The position numbers and the translations under genes are program-made. This document shows, piece by piece, positions 36,926 to 48,108 of a stretch of DNA of 64,000 nucleotides. Under the pieces are notes generated by a model, which saw only the letters and a list, made by a program, of their open reading frames with translations, was not told the origin of the DNA and ran no database searches. This DNA comes from Gymnopus androsaceus JB14 (taxonomy: Eukaryota > Basidiomycota > Agaricomycetes > Agaricales > Omphalotaceae). The DNA lies in contig ML769427.1 in the NCBI GenBank assembly GCA_009733575.1, positions 248,001 to 312,000 of the forward strand, read 5' to 3'. Numbering within the stretch: the stretch's first letter is position 1; each line of letters begins with the position of its first letter.

Positions 36926-37439
36926 CGCTGCAGATCCTGTGGTGCAGGCCTTGGAAGCTAAAGTGATGGCGGCGCTGTTTTCACCACTTCTGGCAAAAAG
37001 CCCAGTGCCGCGGGGAGGTTGATAGTTTGGCTTTGAGGCAGGCTGAGGTGTGCATAAAGCTAAAATATAAGGTTAATGTTGGAGATTAGCAATAATGTTT
37101 TAAAAAATAGGAAAAAAATGAAGACAAACCTATAGCTGCAGCAGTCGGAGTCAAGACTTTGTTCAAATTTGCATTGTGGTCAAGCTCCTTGCAATAAACG
37201 CAACTAGTGTCAACCATGTTGGCATACAGAATTGCAATTGTCTTCTTCAATAAATCATCTCAGCACACCTAATCTTGGGGAAATCCATAACTCAGAATAG
37301 CAATGCTTGGAATTTGGTCCTAGATGAACTCAAGTAACTTTCTTTTGCCTTGGAACTGTGCAGGTCCTCCAAATTTATGACTTGGTGAAGTTCTATGGTG
37401 TTTAAAATATTCCACATCAGCAAAAAGGGGTTAAACCTA

Positions 37440-37740
37440 TGATGACCTAGGGAACCTAGGCTACCCTGGTCACCCTGGTCACCCTGGTCACCTTGGGTCT
37501 TCCAGGCTACCCCAGGCTACCTCAGGCTACCTCAGGTTTCCTCAGGTTCCTCAGGTTAGCTCAGGTCTACTCAGGTTTACTCAGGTTTACTCAGGTTACC
37601 TCAAATTCCCAAGGTTTATCCCTAAATCCTAGGCAACCTAGGTAACCTCAAAGAAACTGAGGCAGTCTAGGAGACCTAGGTATCCTTAGGTTCCCTTAAG
37701 TCTCTTTAGGTCATTTTGGGTCAACCTAAAGTCAGCCCTG
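37440..37740 (+). repeat. CCTGG/CCTAGG-rich array
   Basis: Includes the tandem CCCTGGTCA three times (about 37,462-37,490) and runs of GGCTACCTCA and AGGTTTACTC, spaced about 10 bp, fading into CCTAGG motifs. No inverted repeat ends or ORF identified. Confidence 0.75.
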
Positions 37741-38986
37741 GGCCCAGACCCTTTTTCCTGATGCATGAACAGCCCTTGGAAGTATATCCATCTTTGCCTC
37801 GCCAATAGCAAGCTAGACATTATGCCTAGTTCCATGTGGACTCAAGCATAGATGCCTTGTAGCACATGGGTCTTGGAACAACACTGAAGCTCGGACAGGA
37901 TTTATTCCTAGTCATTCCTTGCTCTAAGAGTGATTGCGATGAGGTTGATCAGGTGGCCATGTTGGTGATGCCGCAGCAGGTATACCTTGGCACCCTCTAG
38001 CAATACGCAACCCAAAAACACACCATCAATTAAACTTGCCTCGGAGTCCTAATGGAGCCTTGGGCATCCAGCTAGTACAATATTTGGTCTCATAAAGTTT
38101 AGCTTGCCTAGATGATTCTGTCATCCATGTTGCTTTTATCATCTTGGTCAAGAGACTTGTGACATCATGGGAGTGTTTCCACTCATTGTGGCAGCTCTGG
38201 GCCGGAGTTACTGGACATTCTGCAACAAGATTGCTTAGGCAAGCTTTCATCTGGTCAAGAGTTTTCATCTCAGCAGAGTAACATTGTAAATTTTGTATAA
38301 CCAACTCGTTGGGCTGTACCAAGTGCTGCCTTGGAAACTTCAATCCCTTGGGTATGTCTTTTGATTGTTTAGCCTAGTAATAATTATATGTGGGTTCAGA
38401 ATAGCCTTGCTCATCAACTCAGTATCCACCGAGCTTGACTTGCTACACCATACAATGCATAGGATTTGGAACGAGAAGCATTCACAAAGTTAAGTGAGAT
38501 ACCATTAATGTGTACCATCACTCTGCAATCTCTAGAGTACAATAGACTCTCAATAGACTTCAACTATCAGCTTGGGCTCACTATAGTTCTTGGTATAACC
38601 ATATTGAGTATAATACAGAATCTAGGATTATCAATTCTGTACAGTTTCAGCTTTAGCCAAAAATTTGACATATCATCATGATTTCTTGGTCATTCTCAAG
38701 TTTGGTATCTTAGCCTACAGTCTGAACACACATTGTGGGATGTGCAAGTGACAGTCTACAGTCAAGCTGATTGACAAATCAAACCCTAATAAATATCCAT
38801 ACATTTATCATTGAATTTATCCCAGCCTTTATTGCATGACATTTTTTGGGCCAGCTGCAGTGTCTTCTGTCAGAGTGGATGCAATTGGAGTTTTACTACT
38901 TGGGTCACAGGGTTTGTACTCCCCAAAGAATACCTCTTTTTCTGAGTTGTTGTAACAAGGTGTTTTACTACTGAGCTCTTCATTGC
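37740..38986. other. Gene-poor stretch with a possible minus-strand relic
   Basis: A minus-strand open frame at 38,026-38,343 (VTPAQSCHNEWKHSHDVTSL) may be a decayed transposon exon. Otherwise AT-rich with no feature that I can support. Confidence 0.4.
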
Positions 38987-39933
38987 TCAAAGAACATCAG
39001 TAAAACGTACATCAAAGTGAACAAGATCTTGTATAGTCATCTGTACAGTGCTCTGTATGTGCTTGTGCTTCGATTCCAGCACTTGATTTGCCCTCCGAAG
39101 CCACTCATTCTCCTTCTCAGTAAATGCACAATGGCTCTCCAAAAGAGACAACCTTGAATTGGCCAGCTTGCAGGCTGCAGAGGCTGCCTTGAGATTGAGC
39201 TCCAAATGACGGCACCGAACATTTGCATCGCGCAATTCCTTGGACAAGAAGGCAAGGCGTCCTTTATATTGACTTTGAGGAGACAGCAGGTTGCCACTTG
39301 CATCACGTCGAACCAAGACTGGACCAAGTTCTGAAACAGAGCTAATTCAGTTTTTCAATAACATAAGAATATTATTGCAACAATGCACTGTCATCGTGAA
39401 CAATGCCAGTAATCGATTCTGGTTGATCCCAAAGTTTTTCATCAGGATCAATATCAGATGAAGCTTCGTGAGATGAACTTGGCAGCATGGTAGATTCAGA
39501 GGGCTGAGAAGGCGCTTCTTGTGGCTCTAGTACATTAGAATGAATTGGAATAGACTCCTGAGTTTCATCCTGAGTCTGAGAGTCTTCCCGAGAGTCATTC
39601 TGAGCCTGAGACTGATCATTTTCATCATCTTCGGTCTGTTGAACATCCCGATAAATACAAAGCATTAAAAAATTGAATTAGAAAACAGTCAAATTTACCT
39701 TGCTATCTTCATTAAGATTTCTGTGAACTGTGATATTTTTTGGTGAGAACAGCTCTTTTTTGGGGGTAATTTCTGGTGGGGACTGAGATGACGGAACAAT
39801 GCTAAACAGTGAACACATGCTTTCAGAGATATGGTTTTAATTATGAAAGGATATTCTCATACCTGTTACTCCTCTGTTTTTTTGGTGTAGAGGTGTTGTA
39901 AGGCCCAATCCAAACACGCTTGGGGGTGCACAT
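38987..39933 (-). CDS. Coiled-coil protein next to the Plavaka-like transposase
   Basis: ATG 39,931-39,933 (MCTPKRVWIGPYNTSTPKKQ). Four exons: a basic N-terminus, a PEITPKKELFSPKNITVHRN segment, an acidic Ser/Glu/Gln-rich segment (39,660-39,375), and a C-terminal exon with GNLLSPQSQYKGRLAFLSKE followed by heptad-like LELNLKAASAACKLANSRL. It ends at 38,987. It is on the same strand as the Plavaka-like gene and ends the downstream side, starting 83 bp past that gene's stop. No known enzyme domain. A DNA-binding or transposase-accessory role is only inference from position and the basic plus coiled-coil make-up. Confidence 0.6.
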
Positions 39934-41399
39934 GAGCGTCAAGAATCAAGACACAAATGCTGCGCCGGCTGATTCATTGATGCCAATTTGATTTCTCAAT
40001 CGAGTCACATTTTATTCAGAAAGCAATTTCATGAGCATGGTAATCTACATATTTATTAACATGGAAAGAAGAATAGGCATCAAGAGAATCAGTAGAGGAG
40101 AAATTTTTTGTAGGTAAACGTGAATCACCCGTAACACTGATTAAATGAGCATCACGATATAAACAGTCAATGTGAACTACCTCGACATCGGGTTGTCCTT
40201 CTCGATTGAAATTGGGTTCCACCATCCAGAGCCCTGTTTGATCACAAGGAGCAACACCAACAGTGGAATACCATTGAATTAAAGCACACTCATAGCTCTG
40301 ACTCTGATGAGTGAAATGAAAGAACATAAAAACTCGGCCAACCAGCAAACCCTTGAACCCCTCCTCGCTGCTATCACCCTCCATGAACACGCAGTCGTAC
40401 CGTGCAGGACCACCCCGCCATGATCTCATGGAACGAATGTGCTCATGGTGCATTCCACCCAGGCTGGACATGTCACTTGGTGCAAAAAAGGTAGCGCATG
40501 CCAAGTGGTGGAGATAAACATGTTGGTTGTTGGCAAGTTCAGGGCATGAACCAAGAGGAACATTGCAGCCCCTCATACCAGCAGGAGCGTCAGGATTTTG
40601 TTGGTTGAACAGAAATTGACGGATAAGGACAGGAAGTGTAGGTTGGTTAACGTATTCAGCAAGGCTAGGTAGAGGGCGAGGTACACCTTGTGCTATGATT
40701 TAGAAATGAGAAAAATTTTACTCATGGCAGCAAAAGATACCCACCAGCTCATTTTGAAAGTTTCACATCACCTTGAGAATAGGGCTCGTCGGAAGGTCCC
40801 TCTTCATCATCTTGATCTTCTGAAGGGGGAGGCAGCGGTGGTAGATTGGAGTGCAGTCGCTTCACTGATATTGGTGCCATCTTTAGAATTCCCACTGATT
40901 CCACGTCAACTCGATACATTGCCAACTTGTCGAGGCGCTGGTTGGTGATCAGCATCTGTCCAAGGGCATTGTGCTTGCTTGAACACCGCCATGGGCGTTT
41001 GACAGTCTTGATGTGCTTGGACTTGGTAATAGAAGAGCAAAGTCCGTTCGGAGCACCGAACTCTTGGATGAGGAATCAATAATGGACCATGGAGTGCTGC
41101 CGCGGCAAAGAAAACCCTTCTGGTTGTACCCCAGTTGTTCGAAAAATCTCGCGATGTTGGTGAAAACTTGTGAGTGCAACATCCATAGCAGCAAGGGTAT
41201 CCTCATCAATCACATCCCGGTGAGCGAGATAACAGAATTCGAGAAAATCACGAATAGTTTTCACCATTTGTGATGGTACATGCCCTGCAATTGCAGGAAG
41301 GAAGATCTTTAAAAAAAATCGGAGATGAACTCGCAAGCTGTATCTAGAACAATAATCAAAACAAACCTTCATTACATCTGGAAAAATTCCCTAGTGCCC

Positions 41400-41620
41400 A
41401 GGAACATATAGGTTGCACTGAGGTACCCACAGGGTGACTAGGACACCCAGGATGTCTAGGCACCCCAGGCACCTCAAAGAAACCCCCCGAATCCTGTGCA
41501 TCCTGAGGATAGAAAAGTATCTCTGGTGTGTCCCTGAGTATTCCTGGGGTGTCCCTAAATATCCCTGGGGTGTCCCTGATCATCCCTGGGTGTCCCCGGG
41601 GCGCCCTGGGAATCCATAGA
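41400..41620 (+). repeat. CCWGG array, left subterminal
   Basis: Motifs such as GTCCCTGAGTATTCCTGGGG and GTGTCCCTAAATATCCCTGG repeat with a period near 10 or 20 bp just inside the left end of the TA-flanked element. Confidence 0.8.
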
Positions 41621-41837
41621 GAAAATATTTAAAATAATATATTTTTTTACCATCTTAGCCTCTTATGCTCATGTTTACCTTCTTTGTTTACTTATTCATT
41701 ATTCATTATCCAAGTCTCAGTACTTAATATACTTATTATAGATGGTTGTTGCGCTTCCTGCTCACTGCTTACTATTGTCTTATTCATTTGGTGTTTCAGC
41801 GCTTAAATTCAAATGACTCATAATAAAGTTAAAGATT

Positions 41838-41940
41838 GACACCTCACAGGTTTGAACTCTCAGCCTCGCAGTCAACTGTATTATATAAGCAATAGCGCGA
41901 GAGCTCAAAACCACTGAACTATCTTGATGTAAGGTATGCT
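41838..41940 (-). other. tRNA-like sequence with A and B boxes
   Basis: Minus strand: A box TAGTTCAGTGG (41,921-41,931) and B box AGTTCAAACCT (41,848-41,858), separated by about 60 bp, a spacing larger than in an intronless tRNA. It differs from the tRNA-like cores in the hAT-like MITEs. It may be a captured tRNA with an intron-like insert or a SINE head. Confidence 0.5.
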
Positions 41941-42264
41941 AGAAACTTTATGCACTATATACACTAACTAGTGGGGTCAGCATCACCTATAAGAAAATTG
42001 GTGAGCACTTGGTCATAAGTCCACATGAGCCCATTTTCTCACCATCATGATAGTCTACCGAGACTATCTACAGTGTGACCAGTAATTATTCTTAGATAAA
42101 AAGGGCTTGAAATGCGAAAACTAGACTCAATTTTTTCTCTTTCAGTTAATTTAATCTTGTTGTGGATATAATACATTATAGCTTTTAATTAAAACATAAA
42201 GTATGTAGCCAAAACGTCAGATGGGCGCTCAAATCACGTGCTCGTAAGCACGAGCACATGACCG

Positions 42265-42590
42265 CTCTCCCAGGGTGTCCCAGGGCTTCCCACAGCTGTC
42301 CCAGGGCTTCCCAGAGCTTCCCAGGATCCCCAGGAATTTGCCCATTTCCCAGGCAGCCCAAGCAACCTGGGCAGCCTAAAATTTTGGCCAAATCCTGAAG
42401 GTCTTTGGGCTTGCTTGAGGCTAATTCCTGATTAACTTCAGAGATACTCAAGGATCCCTAGAATTTGGCCGAAATCCTGGGCTACCTGGGGTGCTTGGGT
42501 TGCCTAGTGTTGCCTAGGAATTGGCCAAATTCCTGGGCATCCCTGAGAGTGACCAGGCACACCTGGACTTGCCTGGGCTTTAGGTAGTTT
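42265..42590 (+). repeat. CCWGG array, right subterminal
   Basis: CCCAGGGCTTCCCA, CCCAGGATCCCCAGG and related motifs repeat close to the right end of the TA-flanked element, oriented opposite in base composition to the left array as expected for inverted subterminal repeats. Confidence 0.8.
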
Positions 42591-43276
42591 TCCAGATGTA
42601 AGCCCTTTGAATCATTGCCTCTCCATTGTTTAAAACCTCATCCCTCATGGAAGTTCTGCAGGCCAGGGGAAGGTGTAGTAGCAGCAATACTATTCGAGTT
42701 CAGAAGGACAATTATTTGATTCGCAAAAACATACCGCTGGTCTATATCAGCCTTCCGCTCATCTGCTTCCCTTTTTGAATATGTCAAGTCCAAGTACTCG
42801 AACACCCAGTTGACAAGATGATCCTTGAAAGTCCCTTTAACTAATTGATGCAGGAGGTCCAGCAAAATCAGTTGGTGAATATCAGCTCTTGGGAATGATG
42901 CTGTGAAAGGCTACGATAGATTCATTGGTGATGAATTAAGGTTACTGAATGATTCACGCACCTGAAGGTCAGCGACAATTCCATAATCATCCCATAACTC
43001 CTTAAGCGTACAGCCCTCAGATAAGGAATCAGTATGCTCATGAGATTGACGTCCAGCTGGAAGGCTATCGAGATCATCCGGAGGAGCCGTACATCTAGGA
43101 TTTGAATGAGAGCTGCAGAAATTATAGAAGGTAGATTATTCTCACCGAGGGCACCAGTTTTGTACAATGCAAGTGAGTAGTGCCTGTTCAGGGTAATCTG
43201 CAATATATGGTCCAAGCCCATAAATCACTCGACGATAATGTCCATCGGGACACAGTGTAACTCGTGGAGTTGTCAT

Positions 43277-43425
43277 TGTTGCGGGAAGCGACGCTGAGGA
43301 ACGGAAGTGGAAGGTCAATGCTGAAGAGCATTGACCGCCGTTCCTCAGGACAAGATTCTATGGTTATGTAATAATCTAATCTAAGGTCCGTAGAGTCTGT
43401 TTGCCTAAGTTCGTATATTCCAAAA
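43277..43425 (-). repeat. Copia 2 3' LTR (149 bp)
   Basis: Bounded by the GTCAT target copy on the left and the polypurine tract on the right. Its outer base differs from the 5' LTR (TTTTGG against TGTTGG), which breaks the TG...CA end. Confidence 0.92.
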
Positions 43426-43497
43426 CTCCCCCTCAAATGAACGGCACTAAGGAGTCAGAGGACGCATACCCAGTAAACTGACCATCTTTTGGAACTT

Positions 43498-46400
43498 TTC
43501 TCAAGTTAATGCCTTGGTAAGAACATCTGCTGGCATCTCATCAGTCCGTAAATGTTCCACATGAATTTTCTTATCAGCAACCTCATCTTGAAGCCAGTAG
43601 AATCGCAAGTCAAGATGTTTAACTCGGCCATGATGATCAGGGTTGCGAGCAATGGAGAGAGCTGATTGATTATCAATGAAGAGTGGAGAAGCGCCAGCTT
43701 GAGGATAACCAAACTCGGTGAATAAGTTTCGCAACCAAAGAATTTCTTGACCACTGGCAATGGCGGCAACATACTCGGCTTCAGTTGTGGAGAGAGTGAC
43801 AAAACTCTGAAGCTTGCTGGACCAGCTGATTGCTCCGCCGTCCAGCTTAACTACAAATCCAGTGGTTGAACGCCCGTTATCTGGATTTCCTCCATGATCT
43901 GCATCGGAGTATGTCTGGAAAAGGGAACCATCTTCCTCTAGGTTATGTGCTGAATACTGTATGCAATAGTCAATGGTCCCCTTTAGATATCGAAGGAGAC
44001 GTTTGAGAGCTGCCCAATGAGCAAGTCCAGGATTTTTACTGAAGCAAGATAGAACACTTACGGCGTAAGCAATATCTGGATGGGTGGCGAGAGCGAGGTA
44101 AGAAATGGCACCAAGTATATTCAGATATGGGATCTTCCGCATCTCCTCAAACTCTTCCGGTGTTTTGGAGACTGCTCAGATGAGAGTTTAACACCGGGTT
44201 CAAGTGGTGTAGTGACAGAGTTGCAGTTGGACATGCCAACACATTCAAGGAGGTCGATGATATATTGGTGCTGGGAAATAGTGAGAATTCGTTTGGATCG
44301 GTCATGGATTATTTCAATACCGAGTAGGAAGGAAGTGGGACCAAGATTGCGAAGTTTAAAATGGGTTTTTAACTGTGAGATGATGTGCTGCACCTCATCG
44401 GTGGTCTTGGCAGCGATGGTCATATCATCAACGAAAACAGGAATGATGATTTGCGAATCGCTGCGCTGATAAACCCAAATGCTATGTTCGCATTTCACTT
44501 GTTTGAATCCCATTTTTGACGTGAGTGTCTCGTGGAGCTTTTTATGCCATTCCCCTACCGGCTTGTTTGAGTCCATATAAGGACTTTGTGAGATGCCAGA
44601 CGTAATCGGATCCTTTTTCCTTGAACCCCTCCGGTTGTTCCATATACACCTCCTCCTTCAACTCGCCATTGAGGAATGCAGAAGATATGTCTACACTCCA
44701 GAGTTCAAGGTCTCCAACAGCGGCTAGAGCAAGACAAGCACAAATGGCTGCTAGTTTGGGAGTAGGTGAAAAAGTTTCTGTGTAGTCGTAACCCCAATGT
44801 TGAGTATATCCCTTGGCAACTAGTCTTCCTTTGTAACGCTCAATGGATCCATCTGCGTTCCATTTGATTTTGAAAACCCAGCAACTCCCGATAGCTTTAC
44901 GATCATCAGGAAGCTTGACAAGCTGAAAGACACCATTCTCGACAAGAGCATTGATCTCATCGACAGCAGCTTGATGCCACTGCGCAGCTTCTTCCGGCGG
45001 GCGACACATAGCTTGTGCATATGATTTGGGCTTGTTGTCATGAATTGTTGCACGGTTGGCATATGCAAACTCAAAGCTTCCTCCTCTTCCAAGTACAGAG
45101 TATCATTCTGGGCTATGAAAGCCAGACCATCAAGTATAATTGTTGTAGAGTTTGCAATGTGATCATCCTCATGATCATCACCACCATGCCATTCACCTTG
45201 GTAGTTCCATGGTGCACTGGACACCAGTTCTTCTGAAACCCCGTCCGGTATTTGGTAACGGCTCTATAAGACCATCGGGGCGGAAAATAGGTTCATGTCT
45301 TCGCATGATTTGGAGGTGGAAATGGTGATGGAGAACGGAGTTCAGGCGGAAGATTGGAGAGAGGCGATAGAGGAGGAGTGTCAACTTGAGGCATGAGAGG
45401 TGAGTCTGGAACAGGATCGAAAGCAGTGTCATCTCCCCCTCGATCTGATACAGACGGGATGGATATGTCGATAGATGAAGGGGTGCGAGCAGTGGGAGTA
45501 AGAGGAGTGAGAGGAGATTTTTGGAAAAGGTCACCAAAAATATTAACGAGGTGACAATGATCCCCGGGGAAGCAGCGCTCATCAAAAACAACATGGCTGG
45601 AGTTAAAGAAGCGCCTAGCCACAGGGTTCCAAAACATCCAGCCTTTGACACCGGATGGATAGCCCATAAAAAGGCATTTGACTGTATGAGTTTTGAATGC
45701 TTTATGTGGGACTAGAACATAGGCAAGACATCCAAAAACACGAAAGCGAGACACGTCGGGCTTTTCCTTATGCCATCCCGTGGAGGGTGTAGTATTAGGT
45801 CAAGGAGAGGTTGGTGCACAATTCCGTACCTCTACAAATGCTGCAACGGAATGTTTCCAGAAGGATGGATGAAGATTAGCTTCAGCCATCATAGCGCCAG
45901 CACCTTCGGCAATAGTGCGATTAGCACGTTCTGCAACTCCATTCTGGTATGGTTCACCTGGTTCTGTTTCCCGAGTCTGGATACCACATTCTATGAGGAA
46001 ACGCTTGAATTCCCCAATATACTCTCCACCTTTATCCTCCTGTACCAATAGGATATCAAGACCATGAAACTTTTCCGCATATGCTTTGAAGCGTTTGAAC
46101 GAGTTTAGAGCATCACTTTTCTGCTTTAGAAAGTCTACACACCAGTACCAAAGGGCATCACAAATGAATGTAATCCAGTACCGGTACCCCTCTTTGCTCG
46201 TAATGGGCATGGGTCCTTTAAGGTCTGTGTGAATCAGAGCAATAACTCGAGTTTTTCGCAAGGATGGTCCGCGAGGGATATTATGCCGGTGTTGTTTTCC
46301 CGCTAAGCAAGGTTCACAGATAGGGTCAGGTTTCGAAGAGACTGCAATAGTCATACCCTTTACCAGCTTCTTTCGATGCATGGTTTTAATGGTTTGATAG

Positions 46401-47789
46401 TCAATGTGACCGAGACGGCGATGCCAGAGGACTAAATCAAGTGGACATGTACTACTGACATTGGCAGTAGCGTAGTTGGTGAGGTGGGGATAGACCACGG
46501 AATGACCGTTGAGGTAACCGATATTCTGTGAATTTACTGTAGCGGTAAGTACAACTTTGTCGCCGAGCAGAAAGTTGAATGTAGGAACATTGATCGTAGC
46601 GGTATAGCCATTCTGTTTCGCAAGGAGAAACGGAGAGAGAAGATTGTTTCGGAGCGCGGGTACATGAAGTACATGACAAAAGTTCACTACAGAACCCCCA
46701 TTATCTGGCTGAAATTCAACTGTCCCGATCCCCTCTGAATAAATTAGCGAATGATCTGCTAGACGGATAGGCACTGTGCGTGATGAGTAGGACTTGAACC
46801 AGTGACGATGTGGTGTCATATGGGAGGAGGCACCTGTATCGGTATTCCAGAGTTGAATAACGTGAAGAGAAGGATTGGTACTTGCTTGAGTAGCATACTC
46901 CTCCTTAGCTATATTAGCTCTGCGTCCCTTTCCCTTTTGAACGTTTTCACGTGCACGTTTCGAGGCGTTTTGTTTCGTAAAACAATTCTCCTCGATATGC
47001 CCAGTGCGTCCGCAGAATTCGCATTTGGCAGTGACAGGGGTATGGGAAGGAGTGACAGTGGCAGCAGCGGACCGCGGCAGCGGCAAGAGTGGCAGCGGCT
47101 GCAGCTTTCTCCTCCTGGGCAGTACGCTGAATTTGCTCAGTTTGGAATGCAGCTCTGAGCTTGGTGAGGTCAAGGGTGTCAAGGAGTAGGAGGGAAGACA
47201 CGAAGCTGTTGTAATCTGGAGGGAGTGAACGTATGAGTGCCATGGCTTCGAGTTCCTTATCAAGGTCATCTAGGGAATAGGTTTTGGGATGCAACACTTT
47301 TATAGCGGCAATTGACTCTGAAACTCGACTAATGAGAGTGTCGAGTTTCTCATCTTCTTTTAGGCAAATAGCGAAGAGGGAATCAAAGGCATTGAAGCGT
47401 GTTCCGGGCTTCTTCTGTTGGTGGACATCTCGAAGGGTGATCCAGATAGCGCGCGGGTCATCTTTGATCTTTGCATCTTTGACATGAGCCTTTTGGGACT
47501 CAGTGATGCAAAGAAAAAGGGTACCGGCAGCCTGACTTCGTTCTCGGCGCCATGTCTTCATTTCCTTTAACTCCTCAGAAGTCGGTGCTGTTTGGTCCTT
47601 GTATCGAGGTATCTGGCTGAGGGATTTAGCTTCGGGGCTAGGATCGACGTATTCCCATGTTCCCTTGACTTTTAAATAGGCTTCCATCTCTGGAGCCCAT
47701 GCGGCGTAGTTGTCAGCTGAGAGCTTCTCGAAATTTGGGGTAGATTCAGTGGTCATGATAACGATAATGATTGGCAAGATGATTGGCAA
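43498..47789 (-). pseudogene. Copia 2 gag-pol polyprotein
   Basis: Gag starts near 47,755 (MTTESTPNFEKLSADNYAAW). It continues to a CCHC knuckle (CEFCGRTGHIEENC), protease (WNTDTGASSHM), integrase (HRRLGHIDYQTI...CEPCLAGKQHRH, then PYQNGVAERANR), reverse transcriptase (GSCWVFKIKWNADGSIERYK, SVDISSAFLNGELKEEV, SLYGLKQAG, IPVFVDDMTIA) and RNase H (STTGFVVKLDGGAISW, TLSTTEAEYVAAI, ADVLTKALT stop about 43,501). Breaks: one TGA at 45,800-45,802 and single-base shifts near 47,080, 45,290, 45,083, 44,560 and 44,150. With such similar LTRs, several of these indels are likely sequence errors. Confidence 0.92.
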
Positions 47790-47895
47790 GATGATTGGCC
47801 CTTTGGAGGCGTGAGCAAAGACAGTCGACCGAGATTCGGGCAGGTAAGGTGTCAGATGGTGAGTCTGAACGGCCTTGGTACGGGGCTCAATAACC

Positions 47896-48108
47896 TGTTG
47901 CGGGAAGCGATGCTGAGGAACGGAAGTGGAAGGTCAATGCTAAATTATATTGACAATAAAGTAATTAACTACTCACCTGAGGAACGGAAGTGGAAGGTCA
48001 ATGCTGAAGAGCATTGACCACCATTCCTCAGGACAAGATTCTATGGTTATGTAATAATCTAATCTAAGGTCCATAGAGTCTGTTTGCCTAAGTTCGTATA
48101 TTCCAACA
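47896..48108 (-). repeat. Copia 2 5' LTR (213 bp) with internal 64-bp duplication
   Basis: The stretch CTGAGGAACGGAAGTGGAAG plus GTCAATGCT occurs twice in this LTR but once in the 3' LTR, which accounts for the whole length difference. Confidence 0.92.

Larger units (their letters stand above)
41375..42598. mobile_element. TA-flanked non-autonomous element with CCWGG-rich subterminal arrays
   Basis: Ends CATCTGGAAAAATTCCCTAG (left) and CATCTGGAAAACTACCTAAA (reverse complement of right end); 11 bp are perfect and more are similar. TA duplications flank it (41,373-41,374 and 42,599-42,600). Removing the element and one TA joins the Plavaka-like codons into SKGLMKV, so the boundaries are exact. 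CCTGG/CCAGG arrays with about 10-bp spacing fill both ends (41,400-41,620 and 42,265-42,590). The middle is AT-rich and holds a tRNA-like block. No transposase is coded. Confidence 0.88.
43277..48108 (-). mobile_element. Ty1/Copia retrotransposon 2, nearly complete, inserted in the Plavaka-like gene
   Basis: A 5-bp target duplication GTCAT (43,272-43,276 and 48,109-48,113) flanks the element. Read on the minus strand, the LTR starts TGTTGGAATATACG and ends CCCGCAACA. A TTTGAGGGGGAGT polypurine tract precedes the 3' LTR. The two LTRs differ by four CpG-type transitions, one terminal transversion and one 64-bp tandem duplication. This is much younger than Copia 1. Confidence 0.95.
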
